49,713 nt of DNA, taken from positions 1 through 49,713 of the forward strand of contig JAHEDW010000008.1 of NCBI GenBank assembly GCA_024641025.1, in the 5' to 3' direction. The stretch's first letter is position 1, and every line of letters starts with the position of its first letter. The notes below the pieces were generated by a model. That model did not search any database, was not told the origin of the DNA, and saw only the letters and a list, made by a program, of their open reading frames with translations. Position numbers and translations under genes: made by a program. This document shows, piece by piece, positions 8,180-16,748 of this stretch. The stretch is from Gallionella sp. GTDB lineage: Bacteria > Pseudomonadota > Gammaproteobacteria > Burkholderiales > Gallionellaceae.

Positions 8180-8207
8180 ATCGATTTAAGGACTGATTCT
8201 CGCCAAG

Positions 8208-8232
8208 CCGCAGGCTAGGTTTTAGCCTGCGG
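8208..8232 (+). terminator. Hairpin terminator-like element
   Basis: CCGCAGGCT and AGCCTGCGG form a perfect 9-bp stem around a 7-base AGGTTTT loop, 28 bp after the stop of the peptidoglycan-binding gene. Only a short T tract follows, so termination may be partial. Confidence 0.55.
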
Positions 8233-8333
8233 AGTTTGCAACGACTTTCGAACTAACTTCAATGATTAAGCACCCGACTGTCAAATACACACACACGAGT
8301 AATGTTTCCCTTGATGAATAGCATCCCGAAGTA

Positions 8334-9416
8334 ATGAATGAACTAATAGACAAGCTTTGGTACACGAGCTTCACGGAGCTATGGATTCGTCAAGTCTTCC
8401 TTATCGTCCTTGCGACTTTTTTGATCAATGTTATTGCGCACTTTCTTCTGCGCTATGTCGAAAACATCGCTCGCCTGACCTCAAACCCTTGGGATGATGC
8501 GCTCATTCGCGCTGCAAAACGGCCGGTACCGATAGCGATCTGGTTGATTGGTATTTCCTTTGCCGCCAGCATAATTGGTAAGGAAGAAGGCGCTGAATTA
8601 CTTGAACTTGTATCCGCTGTCCGCAACGTGGGTGTAATCATCTGCCTTGCCTGGTATTTGATTCGCCTTATTGGTAACGTCACTTTCAATATTGTCGAGA
8701 AGCACGAAGAAAAAGGTGAGGAGGTAGATCGCACTACGCTTGATGCGATATCAAAACTTGCGCGTCTTACAGTGATCATCACCACGATCCTGATCGTGAT
8801 GCAAACCATGGGTTTTAGCGTTTCAGGGATATTGGCAGCCGGTGGTATTGGTGGTCTCGCCGTTGGTTTTGCTGCCAAGGATTTGCTTGCCAATTTTTTT
8901 GGGGGACTCACTATTTACATGGATCGGCCATTCAGCGTGGGAGATTGGATTCGTTCACCGGACAAGGAAATCGAAGGAACAGTCGAGTACATCAGTTGGC
9001 GTCATACACGTATCCGTGCATTTAACAAGAATCCCATCTACGTGCCAAATGCTTTGTTCACCAATATCGTTGTGGAAAATCCATCGCGGATGACCCATCG
9101 TCGTATCAAGGAAACTATTGGTATCCGTTACGAAGACATCGGTGTGATGGACGCTATCGTTTCAGACGTAAAAGCAATGCTGATCGGTCATGCGGAAATA
9201 GATGCGACCCAGACTCTTATCGTCAATTTCAATACCTTTGGCCCTTCTTCCCTCGACTTCTTTATCTACACTTTTACCAAAACCACGAACTGGATCCATT
9301 ACCATGAAGTGAAACAGGATGTACTCTTGAAGGTCGCCGAGATCATTGATCGGCAGGGTGCCCAGATCGCTTTTCCGACTCACACGATACACATCGAACA
9401 AGCTGCCCCCATTTGA
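8334..9416 (+). CDS. MscS-family mechanosensitive channel
   Basis: This is a 360-residue small-conductance mechanosensitive channel. N-terminal membrane helices lie at about 15-40, 60-85 and 95-115. The pore-lining helix and channel domain follow at 150-210: GILAAGGIGGLAVGFAAKDLLANFFGGL, with the Gly/Ala pattern of TM3, then YMDRPFSVGDWI, the family signature at the start of the beta domain. The cytosolic alpha/beta domain ends the protein (NPIYVPNALFTNIVVENPSR). It releases solutes during hypo-osmotic shock. It is slightly longer than E. coli MscS because of the longer N-terminal helices. It is a single gene with a weak ribosome binding site. Confidence 0.92.
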   Translation: MNELIDKLWYTSFTELWIRQVFLIVLATFLINVIAHFLLRYVENIARLTSNPWDDALIRAAKRPVPIAIWLIGISFAASIIGKEEGAELLELVSAVRNVGVIICLAWYLIRLIGNVTFNIVEKHEEKGEEVDRTTLDAISKLARLTVIITTILIVMQTMGFSVSGILAAGGIGGLAVGFAAKDLLANFFGGLTIYMDRPFSVGDWIRSPDKEIEGTVEYISWRHTRIRAFNKNPIYVPNALFTNIVVENPSRMTHRRIKETIGIRYEDIGVMDAIVSDVKAMLIGHAEIDATQTLIVNFNTFGPSSLDFFIYTFTKTTNWIHYHEVKQDVLLKVAEIIDRQGAQIAFPTHTIHIEQAAPI

Positions 9417-9520
9417 TGTGTGCGGCAAGTGCAACAATGCTGGGCTCGCCTTCGTTTAGTGGCCCAGGAAAGTTTCATTTCTCATGTGCATGCCATCTGG
9501 TTTCCGATTAACATGCGCGC

Positions 9521-9892
9521 ATGGAATTCATTACTACAACAATCATTCCTGCTTCAGCTGCAGATCTACGGCAACGCCTGACTATCAGCAAGCTTCCGAG
9601 CTGGTGTGCATCCATCGAAAAAGTAATAAGCGACTCAGCTTCGAGTGGTGAAATCTATTGTGTGTGGGGTACTTTCATTGTGACTCGCGAGGAATTAAGC
9701 CATGGTGTGCGCTTTTCATTGCCAAATTGTCCCAATGCCTTGCAATGGACTGTGACGACTGAACACCAGCCAAACCTCCTGCATACCGTTATTCATTGTT
9801 CCATCAACCGTACTGAGCAAGATCTGGACTTTGTTGATTCGATCAGGAAGTTTGTTGATGACTGGAAGAAGGGACTGGAGACGTATTGGTGA
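9521..9892 (+). CDS. Small hypothetical protein, possibly SRPBCC-like
   Basis: This 123-residue protein was not assigned to a family. The end FVDDWKKGLETYW and the alternating strands (GEIYCVWGTFIVTRE, ALQWTVTTEHQPNLLHTVIHCSIN) are reminiscent of the C-terminal helix and beta-sheet of START/Bet v1-like proteins. That resemblance is weak. It has no signal peptide and no metal motif. It is convergent with the cysteine synthase-glutaredoxin gene, with 16 bp between stops, and codes in a clean frame from an ATG at 9521. Confidence 0.5.
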   Translation: MEFITTTIIPASAADLRQRLTISKLPSWCASIEKVISDSASSGEIYCVWGTFIVTREELSHGVRFSLPNCPNALQWTVTTEHQPNLLHTVIHCSINRTEQDLDFVDSIRKFVDDWKKGLETYW

Positions 9893-9908
9893 TCAGCGGG
9901 CTTTAGGT

Positions 9909-11396
9909 TTAACGCGGGTGAAGCCAGCCTGGCAGAAGTTCATAGGGATTACTCTTGACTGACAGGTCGACGGTGATCCCGTGTTTTCTCAGGTGGGTAT
10001 TTAGCTTGCCTGATTTCAGTCCGTCAAACACTTCAGAGCAACCCCCTGCAAAGTCACCTCCGATATAGATCTGTGGTAAAGAGACCGATCCTGACCGGCG
10101 CTTGATCACCTCGAAAATATTGATACCGCGATCGCCATTCTGGTATGCGACTGAGTCGAGGTCTATTGAAGTGTAGGGGATGCCGTATCTTGCGAACACC
10201 TTTCGGACTGCATTGCAGAACTCGCACCATTCGTAAGCGAACATGATGACAGGACGTTCTGGGTCATGCAAGACCGCATTGACTTCGTTTACGGCTGCTT
10301 CGTCCAGGTCATCTGTAGTTGCCGCTCTCGACGGTGCTGGCACCGGCGTAACATCAAATTGGCATCCTGGTGTGGACATCGAAAGAGCAATCTCCTCCTT
10401 AGTCATCTCGATGGCCACTTCTTCAAATAGTGGTGTGGAAAGGTATCGTTCACCTGTATCGGGTAACATGCACAAGATGTTACTGCCTTGAGGTGCGGCA
10501 CGGGCAATGCGCAGCGCACCCGCAAACGTTGCGCCCGCGGAGATGCCAACGAATATTCCTTCTTGTTGGGCTAACTCCCTGGCACATTGCAACGCCTCAT
10601 TTCCATCGATAAGTACAAAACCATCAATGCGGTTAGAGGCGGCCACCTGCTCAGCGAGTTTGGGTATAAAGTCCGGTGACCATCCCTGCATCAAGTGTGG
10701 CCGAGAGCGGGTATGGCTGGCACTATGGGATCCGTCATCGTGCTTAGACTGAGCGATCCCGCTGGCTAGCATGGCAGAATTGTCAGGCTCGCAAACAAAG
10801 ATCTGCGTGTTCGGGCTTTTTTCCTTCAATACCCTTGATACTCCGTTAAGGGTGCCGCCAGTACCGAAACCGGTGATCCAATAATCCAGCGAAATATCTG
10901 CGAAATCATCGAGAATTTCCACGGCAGTGGTTCGGGTGTGGATCTCCGCATTAGCTGGATTTTCAAACTGGCGCGGCTGCCACCACCCATGTGCCCTGGC
11001 CAGTTCCTCGGCCTTTGCTACCATTCCCGAGCCTTTCCGAGATGCAGGTGTCAGCACAACCTTTGCGCCGAGAAACCGCATCAGCTTGCGCCTTTCCACG
11101 CTAAAATTCTCGGCCATGGTGATGACCAAGGGATAACCTTTTTGTGCACAGACCATGGCCAAGCCGATCCCGGTATTGCCACTGGTTGCTTCAACAATCG
11201 TCTGGCCGGGCTTGAGTTCACCGCGGCGTTCGGCGTCTTCGATCACTCCCAGCGCCAACCGGTCTTTCACTGAACCCATGGGGTTGAAAGACTCCACTTT
11301 AACGTAGAGATTTACACCCTTGGGACCCAACTTGTTTATGCGTATCACTGGCGTGTTGCCAATGGTGCCCAAAATGTTGTCGTATCGCTTGCCCAT
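9909..11396 (-). CDS. Cysteine synthase / cystathionine beta-synthase-type enzyme fused to glutaredoxin
   Basis: This 495-residue protein has two domains. Residues 1-330 are a fold-type II PLP enzyme of the cysteine synthase/CBS family: IGNTPVIRINKL, then VESFNPMGSVKDR with Lys44 as the PLP Schiff base, EATSGNTGIGLA for the substrate/phosphate loop, and TGFGTGGTLNGV. Residues 375-495 are a glutaredoxin: PVIMFAYEWCEFCNAVRK gives a CxxC active site near residue 390, with SLPQIYIGGDFAGG as the cis-Pro and GSH site. It probably makes cysteine or transfers sulfur, with the glutaredoxin delivering or protecting thiol groups. The linker after 330 is Pro/Ala/Asp-rich. A hairpin separates it from the hemoglobin gene upstream. 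Confidence 0.9.
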   Translation of the reverse strand: MGKRYDNILGTIGNTPVIRINKLGPKGVNLYVKVESFNPMGSVKDRLALGVIEDAERRGELKPGQTIVEATSGNTGIGLAMVCAQKGYPLVITMAENFSVERRKLMRFLGAKVVLTPASRKGSGMVAKAEELARAHGWWQPRQFENPANAEIHTRTTAVEILDDFADISLDYWITGFGTGGTLNGVSRVLKEKSPNTQIFVCEPDNSAMLASGIAQSKHDDGSHSASHTRSRPHLMQGWSPDFIPKLAEQVAASNRIDGFVLIDGNEALQCARELAQQEGIFVGISAGATFAGALRIARAAPQGSNILCMLPDTGERYLSTPLFEEVAIEMTKEEIALSMSTPGCQFDVTPVPAPSRAATTDDLDEAAVNEVNAVLHDPERPVIMFAYEWCEFCNAVRKVFARYGIPYTSIDLDSVAYQNGDRGINIFEVIKRRSGSVSLPQIYIGGDFAGGCSEVFDGLKSGKLNTHLRKHGITVDLSVKSNPYELLPGWLHPR

Positions 11397-11506
11397 GACA
11401 GTGCTCTCTGCTTCCTTTGGCTAGCTGCCGAAACTCGTCAGCATCCACTATATAACTTTTTTTGAAACTTGACTCCTTTGTTGTTTTTCACCAAATGCTC
11501 AAATGA

Positions 11507-11535
11507 AAGGACGTACCACATGTTGGCACGTCCTT
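11507..11535 (-). terminator. Intrinsic terminator after truncated hemoglobin
   Basis: AAGGACGT and ACGTCCTT form an 8-bp stem whose loop contains a further CCA/TGG pair. Read on the minus strand the hairpin is followed by a T-rich TTTCATTT run. It lies 22 bp beyond the stop of the hemoglobin gene and insulates the cysteine synthase-glutaredoxin gene. Confidence 0.65.
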
Positions 11536-11557
11536 CATGAGCGCTTAAACGAACTTG

Positions 11558-11920
11558 TTACACGCGAATGATGTTTCCCTTAAGCGAGTAGAGAATGGCA
11601 ATCACGTCATTTTTCGTACCCTCATCAAGTTTGTTTTTGCTCATTGCGTTGACAATGTCATCGGTCACCGCCAAGTATTCTTGTTCACTGATATTCATGC
11701 CTTTATGGGCAGTGAGCATATCCTTGCCAGTGTAAGGCTCCGGTCCGCCGGAGCCGGCACAGAAAAATTCTCGTGCCATTTTCTTGGCGAATTCGATGTC
11801 CTTGATCTTCTCGAAACGTGTTTTGACGATAGGATTAACCAAGTGTGCGGCCATTACATCATCAACAAGACGGGCTATGCCATCTGCTGCACCAAGACGT
11901 TGATATAGGGTAGTCGTCAT
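11558..11920 (-). CDS. Group I truncated hemoglobin
   Basis: This is a 120-residue protein. I start it at ATG 11920 (MTTTLYQRLGAADGIARLVDD), behind AAAGGA, rather than at an in-frame TTG two codons earlier. The 2/2 hemoglobin pattern is clear: the YQRLG..GIA..V.D opening, then PYTGKDMLTAHKGMNI, where His72 is the proximal heme ligand. The E and G/H helices follow. Such hemoglobins bind O2 or NO and often protect respiration from NO. The two-residue spacing around the HKGM motif matches group I. It follows a small ferredoxin-fold gene on the same strand, with a 115-bp gap. Confidence 0.92.
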   Translation of the reverse strand: MTTTLYQRLGAADGIARLVDDVMAAHLVNPIVKTRFEKIKDIEFAKKMAREFFCAGSGGPEPYTGKDMLTAHKGMNISEQEYLAVTDDIVNAMSKNKLDEGTKNDVIAILYSLKGNIIRV

Positions 11921-12035
11921 ATTCAATTCCTTTCTTATAAGGGGCTACAAGGGAATAATGCAGTAGCTTCTGCAACCGGAGGCAACTGCTGTCTAATGTG
12001 TACAATTCATTGGTTCATCAATGCGGAATCATTCC

Positions 12036-12269
12036 TCAGCCACCGATTAGTTGTGCGGTATAGCCAGCACTTCGTGCTTTAGCCAGTAATGAGGCGGTGC
12101 TGGTTTTCTCCGGATTGAAGGCGACCACCATGAGATGATCCTTGCCTGGGTTAAATCTCGGCGCGATCACTCCTTCGATTTGTCGCATCCCTTCTTCGAG
12201 GTTCGAGCGTGCCTCAGCGTCAAGGGTCTCATTGATGTGAATCATTACGTCGCTAATGCTGGGTTTCAT
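12036..12269 (-). CDS. Small ferredoxin-fold (HMA-like) protein lacking the metal-binding CxxC
   Basis: This is a 77-residue protein. AGGAG stands 6 bp before the ATG at 12269, so I rejected the 13 upstream residues. The beta-alpha-beta-beta-alpha-beta pattern (SDVMIHINETLD, EARSNLEEGMRQIEGVIAPRF, LMVVAFNPEKTSTASLLAKARSAGYTAQLIGG) is that of heavy-metal-associated domains, including the 'a....aGY.a.li' ending. The CxxC of true metallochaperones is missing, so metal binding by that motif is not expected. It sits between a methyltransferase and a truncated hemoglobin on the same strand. Its function is unknown. Confidence 0.65.
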   Translation of the reverse strand: MKPSISDVMIHINETLDAEARSNLEEGMRQIEGVIAPRFNPGKDHLMVVAFNPEKTSTASLLAKARSAGYTAQLIGG

Positions 12270-12351
12270 TTCGTTCTCCTTTGTGTTTGAGTTTTGAAAA
12301 TTAGACATTGATGCATCATGCTGCTATTGATTGACTCATCATTCTTAATAA

Positions 12352-13185
12352 CTACTTGCACTTGATCACCACTTCGATGTACTCACTCGGTGCAACGAGC
12401 GTGCCATCAGTTGCACGATTGAATCTTTCAGCCAGGGCGATCAGGTCTGCGGTCAGTGATTCCTGCAGCGCTGCGTCTAGCCCTGCAAATGCCTTATGCA
12501 TCGGGCCGTAAAAAGTACGAAATACATCAAGCCACTGTGCCGCACTGTGGTAGCGGAATACGAAATATTTGTGCTCGATCGCGATCGAATCGAGTCGCTC
12601 TCCGAACATTTCCCGCAATCGCGCTTCGGTGCCCCAGAGAGAGGGCGATTTCACACCTGCTGCCGGTGGGATGTACCTGCCTATAAGTTTGAAAATCTCC
12701 CCGACAAAGCTGGTCGGTGTCCAGTTGGCAAGGCCGATTCGCCCACCGTGTTTACATACCCGCGCCATTTCCGCTGCAGCCTTGTCCTGATCAGGCGTGA
12801 ACATCACGCCGAATGTCGATAAAACCACATCGAAACTTCTCTCGGGAAATTGCAGGTTTTCTGCATCTGCCTGCTCAAACTTCACCGGCAAACCTTCAGC
12901 ACTTGCCCGGGCACGGCCGCGTTCGAGCAGCGTCGGGACATAATCGCTTGAGATGACATCGCACCAGCGACGCGCTGCTGCAAGTGTTGCATTGCCGTTG
13001 CCGGCGGCAACATCAAGTACTTGTTCACCGGCGCGCAAGTCGAGCGCTTCGCAAAGCGATTCACCGACGATCTGAAGTGTGGTACCGACGACCGCATAGT
13101 CTCCGGCCGACCAGGCAAGTTGTTGCTTGCTCTTGACTGCTACAAGGTCTACAACTGGAAGAGAGGTAGAAGTGACTGCTGACAT
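12352..13185 (-). CDS. Class I SAM-dependent methyltransferase
   Basis: This 277-residue methyltransferase is of the UbiE/Methyltransf_11 type. EQVLDVAAGNGNATLAAARR is motif I, with the Gly-rich SAM loop. DVISSDYVPTLLERGRARA carries the acidic residue of motif II, FEQADAENLQFPERSFDVVLSTFGVMF motif III, and MARVCKHGGRIGLANWTP motif IV. The substrate is unknown. AAAAGGAGT precedes the ATG. It diverges from the giant XRE-ATPase-TPR gene across a 206-bp region that holds tandem 12-bp repeats, which suggests that the regulator controls it. Confidence 0.88.
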   Translation of the reverse strand: MSAVTSTSLPVVDLVAVKSKQQLAWSAGDYAVVGTTLQIVGESLCEALDLRAGEQVLDVAAGNGNATLAAARRWCDVISSDYVPTLLERGRARASAEGLPVKFEQADAENLQFPERSFDVVLSTFGVMFTPDQDKAAAEMARVCKHGGRIGLANWTPTSFVGEIFKLIGRYIPPAAGVKSPSLWGTEARLREMFGERLDSIAIEHKYFVFRYHSAAQWLDVFRTFYGPMHKAFAGLDAALQESLTADLIALAERFNRATDGTLVAPSEYIEVVIKCK

Positions 13186-13326
13186 GGTTGTACTCCTTTT
13201 ATGAAGTTGGTCAGGACTTGTCTGGGTATGGCGACGCGGTCCTGATGCGCGTCATGTCTTCCTGATATGGTGTTGCTGATCGACATGTCGCCATTTCAAC
13301 GCATCAGTGAGGGCATGGGGTAACGC

Positions 13327-13350
13327 AAAGCGGGACAAAAAGCGGGACAA
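13327..13350. repeat. Tandem 12-bp repeat in divergent promoter
   Basis: AAAGCGGGACAA is repeated twice head to tail, 41 bp upstream of the XRE-ATPase-TPR start. It is followed by the related GCACGGGGAC. Direct repeats of about one helical turn in a divergent promoter are candidate operator sites for the adjacent regulator. Confidence 0.55.
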
Positions 13351-13391
13351 GCACGGGGACTTAACTGCTAGAATCAAACGCGTCTATTGCA

Positions 13392-16300
13392 ATGGGGGGG
13401 TCAGACGAGGTGCAGGATCGGACAGATTCGTTTGGCTACTGGTTGCGGCGTCGACGCAAGGCGCTTGACCTAACCCAGCAGGCGCTCGCTCAGCAGGTCT
13501 TTTGCTCGGGTTTCACCATCAGAAAGATCGAGGCCGACGAGCGACGTCCTTCGCGCTGGCTCGCTGATCGGCTTGCTTCAGCACTTGCGATACCAGAGGA
13601 GGAGCGGCGCGATTTTCTTGATGCAGCACGTGCGCAGCATCCCACCAATCGTTTGCGACTTGACCCAACGCCCGTCGGCAACGACACACATTCTGCAGCT
13701 GCCCTTTCCTTGCCCGAATTAGTGAATGCCACCTCGGGCGATAGCTCGCCCTTTGTCGGACGCAATAATGAGTATGGCCTGCTCATCGGGCTAATTTCAA
13801 GGCTTACCACCGGTTCCGGTTACACTGTCCTGACAGAAGGCGAACCAGGAATCGGTAAGAGTCGCTTGCTTCGCGAGGTAACTCGGTATGCGATTGCACA
13901 GAACTTACCGACCCTTACGACAAATTGCTATGAGATCGAGCGAGCTATACCCTACCAGCCTGTGATTGACCTGGTTACGCGTGCTCTCGAACGAATATCG
14001 ACTACAGCGTTGCAAAGCCTGTCACCCGTATCTCTCGCAGAGCTTGCTGCCCTGGTTCCCGAAGTTGGTGAGCGCTTTCCAGAACTGCCGCAATTGTCGA
14101 ACGATTTTCCAGAAGCTCGCCAGGCACGCCTTTCGCGTGCGGTGGACCAACTACTTGAAGCATCGCGCAACGGTTTGCCTGCAGTATTGATGGTTGACGA
14201 TTTCCAATGGGCTGACGATGCCAGCGCGCAAGTGTTGCATTACCTGGCGCGCCACGCTTCTCAGCGCCCCGTGCTATTGATATACGCCTATCGTGATGAT
14301 GCTGTCGACAGTGACGAGCGTTTCGCACAATTAGTCGAAAGTTTGCGCCGCGATTCGGATGCCCGCCGCGTGCCACTCGCAAGACTTGGGTATGCCGATA
14401 CCAAGGCCTTGGTATCGGCATATGCTGAATTGAAAGTCGATGCGACTGGCCTTGTCGAGCGTTTGCAACGTGAAACTGAAGGTAATCCGTTCTTCCTGAT
14501 GTCGATAATGCAGTCTCTCATCGATGGTGAGACGCAATTGGAACCGCTTGCGAATGACACACCCGGATTGCTGCCAGATGCGTTGCGTGCCGCCGTGCGT
14601 GTGAGACTTGCGCACGTTCCAAAAGCGATCCGTTCGATACTGGAAACTGCTGCAGTCCTTGGTCGACGATTTGACTTCGACACATTGCTTGATGTGACGA
14701 ATGAGCCAGAGGCGCAGTTACTTGATGCGGTTGAAGCACTTGTAAGCCGTCGACTACTACTTGAGGAACCAGAGGGGGGGATCTATGACTTCAGTCACGA
14801 TAAACTTCGAGAAGTGGCCTATCGTGACATCGGAGGAGCAAGACGCAGATTGTTACATCAATCGATAGCAGAGGTTCTTGAGCGCCGCGGGGAGGGTGCT
14901 TCACATGAACTCGATGCCCAACTTGCCGAACACTACGAGAGCGCTCATGTCTGGGCAAGGGCACTACACTACCTGGTACTTTCCGCAGAGCATTCCCAGA
15001 AACTTTTCGCGATGCGAGATGCATTGCATTGGCTGGACCGAGCAGTCGTTCTATCCGAGGCCCACCCGGAGTCACTGGATGCGCAACAACGACTCGAGAT
15101 CTACGAGCATCGTGGCGCGGCACGCGCACAGGCTGGGCAGACACAAGGCGCCGTTGCCGACATGCGTCGCGTCATTGAGGCCTTGCATGCAGGTGGCGAG
15201 CGTGAAAAGACACGCGACGTTTTGATCCAGTTGGGCATGGCCTATCGTCGTGCAGACCAATATGAAGAAGCAACTGCGTGTCTCAACGAGACGTTGGAAG
15301 CATCACGTGCAATGAACGACGAGCGTCACGTTGCCGACACCCTCTATCATTTGGGAACGGTCGCTTGGAGCAACGGGCAGAATGATCAGGCGATTGGATT
15401 TCACCAGCAAGCGGTCGAGATTTGCGAGCGCACCGGATTTACCGATCTCGTCGCAGTGCAGGCTTACCATGGTCGTGGAGAAGCACATTTTGCAAATGCT
15501 GAACCTGCAGCGGCTATTGCTTGTTACACACGTTCGCTTGAGCTTTCACGCAGTATCGGTGACAAGAGTTATGAGTCAGAGAACCTGATGATGATTGGCC
15601 ATGCATGTGTCGGTACCAAGGGGATTGGTGACTATCCACGCGCCATGTCTAATTTCGAGGCTGCATTGGAGATTGCACGTGCTGCCGACTTGCAGTGGCA
15701 CTTTGGACCGACACTGATCGGGATTGACCATGTCAGGGCATGTACAGGTCATTATGGCGAAGCGTGGACCGATCTACAAAAGACCCTGCACTGGCTCGAA
15801 AGTCTGAACCAGTCGCGCTACCAACTCATTGCCATAGTTTGTATCGGTCACCTGCTGCTCGATCTCTGCCTGAATGAACTGGCGATCGAACATCTCGAGC
15901 ACGGAGTTGCACTTGGGCGGGATACTGGCATCCAGTTCTGGCGAGCCACAATCGAAACACATCTCGCTGTTGCGCGGTCTCGTCTTGGGCAGAATGTCGA
16001 TATTTCAACACTTCAAGAAACGCTCGATCAAACGCGTCGTACTGCAGAGCGCTACATGATGGTACGGTGTCTTGAGGGATTGGCAGAGATCTCATATATA
16101 AACGGGGACATGAACCGTTGTCGTAATTATGCAGATGAGTTGCTTGCTATCGCCGAGGCTAACGGCCTACGCGAACTCGAAGCAGTTGCACGACGTTGGC
16201 GTGGGGAGGCGATGCTTACCGAGAAAGGTTATGTAGCAGCACAGGTTGAGTTGATCCGTTCTTCTACATTGGCGGATGATGTCGGGCGTGTGCGTCTTCA

Positions 16301-16454
16301 GATGGACGCACAAATGGCACTTGCCCACCTGTTTGGTTCGCAAGACATGCGAGAAGAGTCGCAGATACATGGCGCCAAGGCACTCGAGATTGCAGGTGCA
16401 ATCGAGAAAAGCCTTGGATCTTCAGGTCTCGAGGCACGGATTGCTACGAATTGA
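13392..16454 (+). CDS. Large transcriptional regulator: XRE HTH, AAA ATPase, TPR repeats
   Basis: This 1020-residue protein has three parts. Residues 12-70 form an XRE-type helix-turn-helix: FGYWLRRRRKALDLTQQALA, then CSGFTIRKIEADERRPSRWLADRL. Residues 120-400 form a MalT/AfsR-like NTPase of the STAND type: FVGRNNEYGLLIGLI, Walker A GEPGIGKS near 150 and Walker B VLMVDDFQWADD near 268, then EGNPFFLMSIMQSL. From about 480 onward TPR repeats run to the end (for example AVADMRRVIEALHAGGEREKTRDVLI and QYEEATACLNETLEASRAM). Such proteins bind an inducer through the TPR domain and use ATP to oligomerise on DNA. The start lacks an obvious ribosome binding site. The divergent methyltransferase is a likely target. 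Confidence 0.85.
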   Translation: MGGSDEVQDRTDSFGYWLRRRRKALDLTQQALAQQVFCSGFTIRKIEADERRPSRWLADRLASALAIPEEERRDFLDAARAQHPTNRLRLDPTPVGNDTHSAAALSLPELVNATSGDSSPFVGRNNEYGLLIGLISRLTTGSGYTVLTEGEPGIGKSRLLREVTRYAIAQNLPTLTTNCYEIERAIPYQPVIDLVTRALERISTTALQSLSPVSLAELAALVPEVGERFPELPQLSNDFPEARQARLSRAVDQLLEASRNGLPAVLMVDDFQWADDASAQVLHYLARHASQRPVLLIYAYRDDAVDSDERFAQLVESLRRDSDARRVPLARLGYADTKALVSAYAELKVDATGLVERLQRETEGNPFFLMSIMQSLIDGETQLEPLANDTPGLLPDALRAAVRVRLAHVPKAIRSILETAAVLGRRFDFDTLLDVTNEPEAQLLDAVEALVSRRLLLEEPEGGIYDFSHDKLREVAYRDIGGARRRLLHQSIAEVLERRGEGASHELDAQLAEHYESAHVWARALHYLVLSAEHSQKLFAMRDALHWLDRAVVLSEAHPESLDAQQRLEIYEHRGAARAQAGQTQGAVADMRRVIEALHAGGEREKTRDVLIQLGMAYRRADQYEEATACLNETLEASRAMNDERHVADTLYHLGTVAWSNGQNDQAIGFHQQAVEICERTGFTDLVAVQAYHGRGEAHFANAEPAAAIACYTRSLELSRSIGDKSYESENLMMIGHACVGTKGIGDYPRAMSNFEAALEIARAADLQWHFGPTLIGIDHVRACTGHYGEAWTDLQKTLHWLESLNQSRYQLIAIVCIGHLLLDLCLNELAIEHLEHGVALGRDTGIQFWRATIETHLAVARSRLGQNVDISTLQETLDQTRRTAERYMMVRCLEGLAEISYINGDMNRCRNYADELLAIAEANGLRELEAVARRWRGEAMLTEKGYVAAQVELIRSSTLADDVGRVRLQMDAQMALAHLFGSQDMREESQIHGAKALEIAGAIEKSLGSSGLEARIATN

Positions 16455-16748
16455 CTGCTACTGTCCTCGACTTGGCCATTTAACGATGCATTACAGCGGA
16501 GTCAATAAAATCAGGGATTCAAGAATGGCATCTTCGAAGGTACGAATTGATTTTCTGGCGTTGTATAGGAAACGAACATGATGTTGTACACTTTTGTCAG
16601 TGTCTCTAACGTTAGGATATATTGTCAACGCGTTCATATGGTGTGCCAAAGATACTTTTTAGTAGGATTATTATTTGGAAAACAGGATTCCATGGCATGA
16701 AGTAGCTGAACTTTGCCGTATATCGCGGCAGAGTTACCAGGAGGTTGA
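16455..16748. other. Intergenic stretch before the diguanylate cyclase
   Basis: These 294 bp have no gene that I can support. The last bases carry AGGAGG at 16739-16744, which fixes the start of the next gene. I saw no strong hairpin terminator for the regulator gene. Confidence 0.4.
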
